Shown here: piece after piece, positions 10,500 through 17,601 of the stretch
Position numbering within the stretch: the first letter of the stretch is position 1
How the letters are laid out: each line of letters starts with the position of its first letter
Source of the DNA: Halobaculum gomorrense
GTDB lineage: Archaea > Halobacteriota > Halobacteria > Halobacteriales > Haloferacaceae
Assembly (NCBI RefSeq): GCF_900129775.1
Contig: NZ_FQWV01000007.1
Location: forward strand, 62,001 to 126,000
Direction of reading: 5' to 3'
Length of the DNA stretch: 64,000 bases
The notes under the pieces: model-generated
The model's input: the letters and a program-made list of their open reading frames with translations, nothing else
Databases searched by the model: none
Told to the model about the DNA's origin: nothing
Made by a program: the position numbers and the translations under genes

Positions 10500-12155
10500 A
10501 TGGCAGAAAAGGAGTTTAAGCTCCCCGACGTCGGCGAGGGCGTCGCCGAAGGGGAACTCGTCAACTGGCTGGTCGCGCCCGGCGACACGGTCACCGAGGA
10601 CCAGCCGGTCGCCGAGGTCGAGACGGACAAGGCGCTCGTCGAGGTGCCGTCCCCGTACAACGGGACGGTGAAGCAGTTGCACGTCGAGGAGGGCCAGATG
10701 GTCCCCGTCGGCGACGTGATCGTCACCTACGACGTGCCCGAGGCGGGCGACGACGTGTCCGATGCCGACGCATCGAAGGCCGCCGCCGACGAGGCGGCCG
10801 AACCGGCGCCCGAATCCGAACCGGCTGCGGACGCGGGCGCGGCCACCGAAGCCGAACCCGCCGATGAGGCGCCTGAGCCGGCGTCCGGCCGCGTGTTCGC
10901 GCCCCCCTCCGCGCGCCGCCTCGCGCGCGAACTCGGCGTCGACATCGCTACCGTCGACGGCAGCGGTCCCGGCGGCCGGGTCACCGAGGGCGACGTCCGC
11001 GCGCACGCGGAGTCGGGCGGGGCCGGGGACGACGGCGCGGGCGACGCCGCCGAGTCGTCCGGCCCGAAGCCCATCGACATTGAGAGCACCAGATCTGCCG
11101 TCTCCAAGGCCGGAGACGCTGGCACCGCCGGCGTCGGCGCCGTCGCGGACGACGACGCCCCGTCGCCGACCCCGTCGTCCGTCGAGGCCGCCGGCCGCGA
11201 CCGCACGCTCGCCGTTCCCGCGACCCGCAAGGCCGCCCGAGACGCCGGCGTCGACCTGAACGACGTGCCGACCGACGAGACGCGCGACGGCGAGGCGTTC
11301 GTGACGGCCGATCAGGTCACTCAGTACGCCCAGACCGTGACGGAGGCGAAGGCCGCGGAGGCCGCCGATACCGGCGCGACTGGCGGCGCCGACGAGACGG
11401 GTGCGTCCACCGCCGATCCCGACACTGCGGCCGGCAACGGCGCCGCCGCCGGCTCCCGCGAACCGGAGTCGGTGCCGTACCGCGGCGTCCGCCGCACCAT
11501 CGGCGAGCAGATGGAGACCTCGAAGTACACGGCGCCGCACGTCACCCATCACGACACCGCCGTCGTCGACGACCTGGTCGACGTGCGCGCCGACCTGAAG
11601 GAGCGCGCCGCTGAGCGCGACGTGAGACTCAGCTACATGCCGTTCGTAATGAAGGCGCTCGTGGCCGGGCTGAAGGAGTTCCCGTCCCTCAACTCCGAAC
11701 TGCGCGAGGACGACGAGGAGATCCTCCTGAAGAAGGAGTACAACCTCGGGATCGCCGTCGCCACCGACGCGGGGCTGATGGTCCCCGTCGTGAAGCACGT
11801 CGACGAGAAGTCGATCCTCGAGCTCGCCGCGGAGGTGAACGACCTGGCCGCCCGCGCCCGCGATCGGAAGGTCTCCCGCGAGGAGATGCAGGGCGGCACC
11901 TTCACGATCACCAACTTCGGCGCCATCGGCGGCGAGTACGCCACGCCGATCATCAACTACCCCGAGACGGCGATCATGGGGCTGGGCGCCATCGACGAGC
12001 GCCCCGTCGCCGAGGACGGCGAGGTCCGCGCGGCCCACACCCTCCCGCTGTCGCTGTCGATCGACCACCGCGTCATCGACGGCGCGGAGGCGGGCCAGTT
12101 CACGAACTTCGTGATGGAACGGCTGGAGAACCCGAGCTTGCTGCTGTTGGAGTAG
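10500..12155 (+). CDS. pdhC: Dihydrolipoamide acyltransferase E2 with two E3-binding domains
   Basis: A 551-residue E2 core of the 2-oxoacid dehydrogenase complex. The N-terminal lipoyl domain carries the modified lysine in ETDKALVEVPS (K44). Two peripheral-subunit-binding domains follow: about 131-170 (APPSARRLARELGVDIATVD...GGRVTEGDV) and about 234-276 (AVPATRKAARDAGVDLNDV...FVTADQV). They are separated by Ala/Glu/Asp-rich flexible linkers. The catalytic acyltransferase domain (about 325-551) ends with the active-site motif SIDHRVIDGAEAGQF. One binding domain is usual in most bacterial E2s; the second here is visibly divergent. No E3 (lpdA) gene follows, unlike many haloarchaeal operons. 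Confidence 0.93.
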   Translation: MAEKEFKLPDVGEGVAEGELVNWLVAPGDTVTEDQPVAEVETDKALVEVPSPYNGTVKQLHVEEGQMVPVGDVIVTYDVPEAGDDVSDADASKAAADEAAEPAPESEPAADAGAATEAEPADEAPEPASGRVFAPPSARRLARELGVDIATVDGSGPGGRVTEGDVRAHAESGGAGDDGAGDAAESSGPKPIDIESTRSAVSKAGDAGTAGVGAVADDDAPSPTPSSVEAAGRDRTLAVPATRKAARDAGVDLNDVPTDETRDGEAFVTADQVTQYAQTVTEAKAAEAADTGATGGADETGASTADPDTAAGNGAAAGSREPESVPYRGVRRTIGEQMETSKYTAPHVTHHDTAVVDDLVDVRADLKERAAERDVRLSYMPFVMKALVAGLKEFPSLNSELREDDEEILLKKEYNLGIAVATDAGLMVPVVKHVDEKSILELAAEVNDLAARARDRKVSREEMQGGTFTITNFGAIGGEYATPIINYPETAIMGLGAIDERPVAEDGEVRAAHTLPLSLSIDHRVIDGAEAGQFTNFVMERLENPSLLLLE

Positions 12156-12226
12156 TCCGGTTCTCCAGACACCGGCTTCCGATCCGCGCAACTTTTGCAC
12201 CGCGCTGGTGACACCGCCAGCAACGA

Positions 12227-13345
12227 ATGACTTCCTCCGTCACGATCACCGACGTCCGGCGGGCGCGCGAGCGGTTCGACCCCGACATCGTCCGCGAGAC
12301 GCCCGTCGAGCGGTCCCGGTCGCTCTCGGAGATGAGCGGCGCGCACGTGCGCCTCAAGATGGAGCACCTCCAGCGGACGGGCTCGTTCAAGACCCGCGGC
12401 GCCTCGAACAAGCTCCACGAGATCGTGGCCGCCGGCGACGCGGAACGGGTCGTCGCCGCCAGCGCGGGCAACCACGCGCAAGGCGTCGCGCTCGCGGCCG
12501 CGAACGCCGGGATCGCCGCGACAGTCGTCATGCCCGGGGATGCCCCGCAGGCGAAGGTCGACGCCACCCGCGGCTACGGCGCGGAGGTCGTCCTCCGCGG
12601 GCGCGAGTTCCCGGAGGCGGTCGGGCACGCCCGCGACCTCGCCGAGGAGCCCGGATCCGTCTTCGTCCACGCCTACGACGACCCCGACATCGTCGCCGGG
12701 CAGGGCACCCTCGGCCTCGAGATCGCCGAACAGGTGCCCGATCTCGACACCGTGATCGTTCCCATCGGCGGCGGCGGCCTCATCGCGGGGATCGCCACCG
12801 CGCTCGCGGCCGTCGCCCCCGAGGTCCGCGTCGTCGGCGTCCAGGCGGAGGACGCCGCGACCGTGCCCGAGAGCCTCGATAAGGGAGAGCCGGTCGACCG
12901 CGAGCACACGCGGACCATCGCCGACGGCATCGCGACCGGCGGCGTCGCCGACCTCACCTACGAACTGATCGAGCGGCACGTCGACGAGGTGGTCACCGTC
13001 AGCGACGACAAGATCGCCCACGCCATCCTCACGCTGCTCCAGCGCGCCAAGCAACTGGTCGAGGGCGCCGGCGCCGCCAGCGTCGCCGGCCTGCTGTCGG
13101 GCCGCGTCGACGTGACCGACGAGACGGTCGTTCCGCTGCTGTGCGGCGGCAACATCGACATGTCGATGCTCGACACCGTGCTCGAACACGCGATGACCGA
13201 CCGCGACCAGCTCCTCCGCTTGCGGGTCCGCATCGAGGACGAACCCGGCGAACTGTCGACGCTCTCGACCGTCCTCGCCGACCGCGGCGCCAACGTCCGC
13301 CACGTCCGCCACGACCGCGGCTACGAGGTCGCCCGCGTCAACTGA
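12227..13345 (+). CDS. ilvA: Threonine ammonia-lyase with internally shortened ACT domain
   Basis: A 372-residue fold-type II PLP enzyme that deaminates threonine to 2-oxobutyrate, the entry to isoleucine synthesis. The PLP lysine is K55 in TGSFKTRGA, the SAGNHAQG loop is at 79-86, and the PLP-phosphate loop PIGGGGLIAG is near 180. The C-terminal ACT domain begins normally (LLRLRVRIEDEPGELSTLSTVLADRGANV...) but jumps from RHVRHDR straight to GYEVARVN and the stop. Family members are about 400 residues, with some 30 residues (the middle ACT strands and helix) between these two points. An in-frame deletion is inferred. Catalysis should persist; allosteric control may be lost. Confidence 0.9.
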   Translation: MTSSVTITDVRRARERFDPDIVRETPVERSRSLSEMSGAHVRLKMEHLQRTGSFKTRGASNKLHEIVAAGDAERVVAASAGNHAQGVALAAANAGIAATVVMPGDAPQAKVDATRGYGAEVVLRGREFPEAVGHARDLAEEPGSVFVHAYDDPDIVAGQGTLGLEIAEQVPDLDTVIVPIGGGGLIAGIATALAAVAPEVRVVGVQAEDAATVPESLDKGEPVDREHTRTIADGIATGGVADLTYELIERHVDEVVTVSDDKIAHAILTLLQRAKQLVEGAGAASVAGLLSGRVDVTDETVVPLLCGGNIDMSMLDTVLEHAMTDRDQLLRLRVRIEDEPGELSTLSTVLADRGANVRHVRHDRGYEVARVN

Positions 13346-13782
13346 CCCCGGTCGCCGCCGGCCGCGCGAGCGCCCCCGTGTGCCGCCCGCCGCATGCCCG
13401 CTCACGGGCGTTCACTCGCGTCGTGGTACCGATCACCATTCCAGTCGAAACCAGGGGGTCGTCGCCGTCGCGTCTAACAATAATCTGATATTTTCAAACG
13501 AGTATCTCGTTCCTCGTTGTCTGACAGACGACTGACGCCAAGCTCGCGGACGGCCCACGCTCGACGGACTCGTTCGTCGCCGCCGACACGTCGGTTCTCG
13601 CCCCGTCGCCGTCGACGCGACGTTTCGGGAGCGGGTGGCCTGCGGGGGTTCGCTCGCTCGGTGCCGCTGCTCACGGCTCACTCCGTTCGCCGTTCGCGTC
13701 CCGAGGCCTCACGTTCGTTCGGCCTCGCCCGTCTCGCGGGTCACTCCGCTTCCCGCTCGATACGATGCGTCGTTCGCTCCGC
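13346..13782. other. 437-bp spacer between convergent genes: ORB-like site, A/T-rich patch, low-complexity tail
   Basis: No gene is supported here. Bases 13436-13458 look like an origin recognition box. An A/T-rich stretch (13476-13510, TAACAATAATCTGATATTTTC) follows at once. From about 13640 to 13795 the DNA consists of short repeated words such as CTCACTCCGTTCGC and TCACTCCGCTTCCCGCTCG. This could also hold the terminators of both convergent genes. Confidence 0.55.
13436..13458 (+). promoter_or_regulatory. Origin-recognition-box (ORB)-like element
   Basis: The sequence TTCCAGTCGAAACCAGGGGG closely follows the haloarchaeal ORB layout: a TTCCAGTGGAAAC-type half-dyad, then a run of G (the G-string). 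It differs from the consensus as I know it at only a few positions and is followed by A/T-rich DNA. Only one copy is seen and no orc1/cdc6 gene is adjacent, so an active origin is not claimed. Confidence 0.45.
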
Positions 13783-15750
13783 TCACTCCGCACCGCTTGC
13801 CCGATGTTCGGAGATGATCTCGTCTACCATCGCCTCCGTCTGCTCACGCTCGCGCTCCGCGGCCCGGTCCTCCCAGTCGTCGATCACCGCCTCCACGTCG
13901 CTCTCGCGCGCGACCGCGAGTTCGTCCACCTCCTGTATCGCCACGTCGTCGGCGGGGCCGACTGGGACATCGTGCTCGAACAGCACGTCGTCGGCGGCGT
14001 CCGACAGCCCGCCCGAGCGCAGCACCACTCGCGGCTCCGTCTCGGCGAGGCGCTCGGCCGTCGCGCGCCCCGCCCCGGAGGCGTCGCGGAGGTACACCAC
14101 GTCGCCGGCGGCGAGCCCGTACTGCTCGTCGGCGCGCTCGATCGCGCGCTTCGTGAACTGCTCGACCACCTTCACGGGGACCAGATCGCGCCCCTTCGAG
14201 ACGTCGGCGAAGTTGTCGTGATCCAGCTTCCACAGCGTCTTCATGCGCGCGAGCTTCTCCTCCAACTCTTCGACGGTCTCTTCGGCCTCGTCGCGCTCGC
14301 GCTCCAGGCGACTGTTTTCGCGGCGGATCCGCGTGACCTCACGGTCACGCCGGGCTTCGAGGCGCTCCTCGCGCCGGGCGTCCGACAGCTCCGTCTCCAG
14401 ATCCTCGATCTCGTCGTCCTTCTCGTCGATCTCGTCGTTGAGGTCATCGACGTGCGATTGGAGGCGCTCGACCTGCGATTCGAGGTCGCGGATGCGGCGC
14501 TCCTCGTCGGTGAGTTCGCGCGGCTCCGGTCCGGACTCCTCGGGCTCCTCGCCGTCGTCGTCGCGGAGGTCGGCGAGCGCCCCCTCGACGGACTGCTCGT
14601 CGGCGACGACGCGGGCGATCACCTCCGCGCGGTCGATCCCGGCCGGCGTCTTGCGACCGACGCGCTCGAACTGGTCGGCGTGGTCGTCGACGGCGAACAG
14701 CGCCGCCGCGAGCGCGTCGCGCTCGTGGTCGTTGTCGTACGCCTCCTCGCGCGTGCGGTGGAGCTTCTCGTCGACCGGCAGGTCGCTGTCGGGCGTCCAC
14801 CCGGCGGCGTCGAAGCTTCGCCGGAACGTCTCGACCGTCTCTGGCATCGGCGTCACGTCGGCGGCGACGATGACCGGCCGCCCGCGCTCGATCAGCCACT
14901 CGATCACCTCGGCGGTGTCGGCGGTCCTGGTCGAGAACACGTCGAAGACGGTACCGTCGAGGCCGACGACGGCCGCCGCGGTGGTCGTTCCGGGGTCGAT
15001 GCCGACGATCACGCGGTCGCGGCGCTTGACGAGCGGCTCGAACTCGATTCCGTCGCGGCGCTCGCGCTCGATCTCGACGCGCGTGTCGCCCGAGCGGTGG
15101 GCGCTCACCGGAATGTCCTGCGGCCGCGCCGACACGGAGAAGACGGCGTTCTGGTAGCCGCCGTATTTCTCGGTGATGTCGACCTCGTAGTCGAGACCTG
15201 CGTCGTCCAACTCGGATTCGACTTCACGCGCGCGTCGCTTCACGTTCCCGTGGATCCGACGGGTGTAGCGGTCCTGACTCCAGCCGCCCTTGCCCGTCGA
15301 GCGCCCGCGCGACACTTTCACCGTCGTCGTATCAGTGAAGGCGGTCACCTCGTAGCCGACGTTCGCCGCGGCGAGGCGGGCGCTGGCCTCCGCCTCCTTC
15401 ATCGGCTCCTTGCCGTAGGGGACGCCGTGGCGTGAGGCGACCCGCGAGAGAGGCTCGGGCCGCTCGTCGCCGGTCACCTGCACGAGCGCCGTCCCGTGGG
15501 GGAGCGCCCGCAGGAACCGGATGAGGTCGCTCTTGTCGGCGGCGAGTTCGTAGGCGTTGTCGGTTGCGACGACGGCGGGCTCGTCGCTTTCGATCCGCCG
15601 CCGGAGCTTTCGGTGAGAGACGACGTCCCGCTCGATCGACTCGCCGTCGAAGACGACGAGCGCGTAGGAGGGGGCGTCGCCCCGGATGTCGCCGCTCTGG
15701 ATGTCGACTCCGAACACGAGGGAGTCGAGCGCGCTCGTCCGGGCGTTCAC
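13783..15750 (-). CDS. DUF460/COG2433 protein: RuvC/RNase H-like fold with long coiled coil
   Basis: A 655-residue protein. The N-terminal domain (about 1-190) starts at GTG 15750 (VNARTSALDSLVFGVDIQSG). The RNase H-like domain follows (about 235-390), with VIVGIDPGTTTAAAVVGLDG and DNDHERDALAAALFAVDD; the conserved acidic residues fit a RuvC-type metal site. Residues about 440-560 form a charged coiled coil (RRIRDLESQVERLQSHVDDL onwards). A C-terminal region with two conserved strands and AVARESDVEAVIDDWEDRAA closes the protein. The family is archaeal and uncharacterised; a nuclease or nucleic-acid-binding role is inferred from the fold. Upstream in-frame sequence overlaps the next gene's region, so the GTG start is preferred. 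Confidence 0.82.
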   Translation of the reverse strand: MNARTSALDSLVFGVDIQSGDIRGDAPSYALVVFDGESIERDVVSHRKLRRRIESDEPAVVATDNAYELAADKSDLIRFLRALPHGTALVQVTGDERPEPLSRVASRHGVPYGKEPMKEAEASARLAAANVGYEVTAFTDTTTVKVSRGRSTGKGGWSQDRYTRRIHGNVKRRAREVESELDDAGLDYEVDITEKYGGYQNAVFSVSARPQDIPVSAHRSGDTRVEIERERRDGIEFEPLVKRRDRVIVGIDPGTTTAAAVVGLDGTVFDVFSTRTADTAEVIEWLIERGRPVIVAADVTPMPETVETFRRSFDAAGWTPDSDLPVDEKLHRTREEAYDNDHERDALAAALFAVDDHADQFERVGRKTPAGIDRAEVIARVVADEQSVEGALADLRDDDGEEPEESGPEPRELTDEERRIRDLESQVERLQSHVDDLNDEIDEKDDEIEDLETELSDARREERLEARRDREVTRIRRENSRLERERDEAEETVEELEEKLARMKTLWKLDHDNFADVSKGRDLVPVKVVEQFTKRAIERADEQYGLAAGDVVYLRDASGAGRATAERLAETEPRVVLRSGGLSDAADDVLFEHDVPVGPADDVAIQEVDELAVARESDVEAVIDDWEDRAAEREREQTEAMVDEIISEHRASGAE

Positions 15751-15857
15751 GCCCGCATGTTGGCGGCTGGCGCGTAAAAGCTCCGCGCCGGGACCGGCCC
15801 TCCGAGGGTGACCCGCCGCGGCACGCGGTGGGAGATTCCGCCCCATCGGGGCCCCAG

Positions 15858-16307
15858 CTACCGGCGAGGCGTCGACCTCCCGTGCGTCGCACGACTCACC
15901 GCTCGCACCCGGTTCGCGAGCCTGCAGAACGTTCCCTGTCGACCCTTCTCGACGTACGCGTCGGCGACCGTCCAGGCGGCGTCCGGGAGCGCCCACGGTG
16001 GCGCGCCCGTCACAAGCACGACCGGCGACCGCAGGCCGAGCCACGCCGCGCGTCGAATCTCCACCTCGCCGCCGACGCCGGGGTCGACGACGACGCAGTC
16101 CGGAATCCCCTCGACGGTCGCCGCGTCGGCGGCGTCGCCGACGCCGATCACGTCGAGGCCGTGGTGATCGAGCAGCGCCGACGCGGCCGACCGGAACTCG
16201 GCGTGTGGGTCGACGAGCAGGACTGACAGTCGATCGGTCGCGGCCGGCGACTCCTCTCGGGCCGCGGTCTCACGCGCCGCCTCCTCGGGCCTCCGGGTCG
16301 CGCTCAT
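15858..16307 (-). CDS. Single-domain response-regulator receiver protein
   Basis: About 149 residues, starting MSATRRPEEAARE at the ATG at 16307; a GTG/ATG 12 bases earlier is possible. The receiver fold is recognisable: LSVLLVDPHAEFRSAASALL (acidic pocket), the phosphoacceptor strand CVVVDPGVGGEVEI, the threonine position in VVLVTGAPP, and the lysine in DAYVEKG. The helices are shorter and more divergent than in HalX proteins. There is no output domain, so it would act through protein partners, as CheY-like proteins do. No kinase gene is adjacent. Confidence 0.7.
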   Translation of the reverse strand: MSATRRPEEAARETAAREESPAATDRLSVLLVDPHAEFRSAASALLDHHGLDVIGVGDAADAATVEGIPDCVVVDPGVGGEVEIRRAAWLGLRSPVVLVTGAPPWALPDAAWTVADAYVEKGRQGTFCRLANRVRAVSRATHGRSTPRR

Positions 16308-16419
16308 TACCGAACCCACGCCGGGTTCGGGACTTAACGGGTGCTATGACCCCGGCGTACGGCTGCGTACGGCTATTGAGTCATCAGTCGCGTCCGTCCG
16401 CTCCGTGCGAGCCGACGGC

Positions 16420-17385
16420 TCACTCGACATCGGGCGCCGCCCCGCCGTCGGCCGCGTCGTCGGCGTCGGGGTACGGCACCTCGACCTCGTCGCCGTCGTC
16501 CGGGAGGAACACCTCCCCGTCGAACGCGCGCTCGGCCTCCCGCTCCAGTCCGCGCTCGCGGCCGGCATACCGCGAGGAGACGTGGGTAAGCGCGAGGCGT
16601 TCGGCGCCCGCGCGGCCGGCGATCTGGGCGGCCTCGGCGGCCGTGGAGTGGGCGGTCTGGCGCGCGCGGTCGCCGTCCTCGTCGAGGAACGTCGCGTCGT
16701 GGACGAGCAGGTCCGCCCCTTCTGCGGCCTCGACGGTGGCGTCGACCGGGCGGGTGTCGCCCGTGTAGACGACCCGGCGGCCGGGGCGGGGCGGGCCGAC
16801 CACCTGCTCGGGCTCGATCACGCGGCCGTCGTCCAGCTCGACCGTCTGGCCGTCGTGGAGCTTGCCGTACGCGGGTCCCGGGGGGATGTTCAGTTCCTGC
16901 TCGGCCGTCTCGCGGTCGAACCGCCCCTTCCGGTCGGCCTCGACGAGCGCGTAGCCGAGCGAGGAGGTGTGGTGCTCCGTCTCGAACGTCCGGACCTCGT
17001 ACTCCTCGCGGTCGAGGGCGACGCCGCCGGGGCGCTCCTCGTGAACCGTCACGGGGAAGCTCGGGTCGTGGCCGGCGGCGTGGACCAGGTCCCTGAGGTG
17101 CCGCTTCGACCCCGGCGGGCCGTGGATCGCGAGCGGCTCCTCTCGGTCGTTGAAGCTCAGGCTCTGGATCAGTCCCGGGATGCCGAGCACGTGGTCGCCG
17201 TGGAGGTGCGTGACGAACAGATGCGAGAAGCCGAAGCCGGTGCCGTAGCGCATCATCTGTCGCTGGGTCCCCTCCCCGCAGTCGAAGAGGAACTCGTCGC
17301 CCTCGCGGTTCAGGTGCAGCGCGCTCGGCGCGCGCGCCACCGTGGGCACCGCGCCGCTCGTCCCGAGGAAGGTGACCCGGATCAT
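16420..17385 (-). CDS. rnz: Ribonuclease Z (tRNA 3' endonuclease)
   Basis: A 321-residue metallo-beta-lactamase-fold enzyme that removes 3' trailers from tRNA precursors. The Zn-binding signature HLHGDH is at residues 60-65 (FVTHLHGDHVLGIPGLIQSL). The exosite region lies near GPPGSKRHLRDLV. Further metal ligands occur in YTGDTRP and LLVHDATF, with the C-terminal His motif in LALTHVSSRY. The start MIRVTFLGTSGAVPTVARAP at 17385 is the family start. Length is normal for archaeal short-form RNase Z. The acidic C-terminus is typical of halophilic proteins. Confidence 0.96.
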   Translation of the reverse strand: MIRVTFLGTSGAVPTVARAPSALHLNREGDEFLFDCGEGTQRQMMRYGTGFGFSHLFVTHLHGDHVLGIPGLIQSLSFNDREEPLAIHGPPGSKRHLRDLVHAAGHDPSFPVTVHEERPGGVALDREEYEVRTFETEHHTSSLGYALVEADRKGRFDRETAEQELNIPPGPAYGKLHDGQTVELDDGRVIEPEQVVGPPRPGRRVVYTGDTRPVDATVEAAEGADLLVHDATFLDEDGDRARQTAHSTAAEAAQIAGRAGAERLALTHVSSRYAGRERGLEREAERAFDGEVFLPDDGDEVEVPYPDADDAADGGAAPDVE

Positions 17386-17454
17386 ACCCGGGAGTGGTGG
17401 TGCCGCCGGTGAAACGCTGTCGGAGCGCGCCGCCGACCACCGGTGTCGACCGTC

Positions 17455-17494
17455 GGACGCCGCCCGTCTGCGTTGGACGCCCCCCGTCTGCGTC
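17455..17494 (+). repeat. Two tandem 20-bp units upstream of the DUF4382 lipoprotein gene
   Basis: Unit 1 is GGACGCCGCCCGTCTGCGTT and unit 2 is GGACGCCCCCCGTCTGCGTC, 18 of 20 identical and directly abutting. The function is unknown; a recent slippage duplication is the simplest reading. Confidence 0.6.
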
Positions 17495-17515
17495 GGGGCC
17501 GAATCCGACGCCTGC

Positions 17516-17576
17516 TCCGGATTAATTCGGCTGAATCCTGGTCGAATCCGGATTTGTGGCCTCTCCGGTATATATT
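17516..17576 (+). promoter_or_regulatory. Inverted repeat plus TATA box of the DUF4382 lipoprotein gene
   Basis: TCCGGATT (17516-17523) and AATCCGGA (17545-17552) form a perfect 8-bp inverted repeat with a 21-base spacer. It ends 17 bases before TATATAT (17569-17575). The TATA box is 27 bases upstream of the ATG, implying a leaderless transcript. An activator-type binding site upstream of the TATA/BRE is inferred. Confidence 0.6.
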
Positions 17577-17601
17577 GGTGCCGCTGCAACGACCGCTTGC
17601 A

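Noticed and set aside
8565-12200. Open frame of over 1200 codons on the minus strand
   Set aside because: It is antisense to pdhA, pdhB and pdhC and owes its length to G/C-rich codon usage; composition is Leu/Arg/Val noise with no domain.
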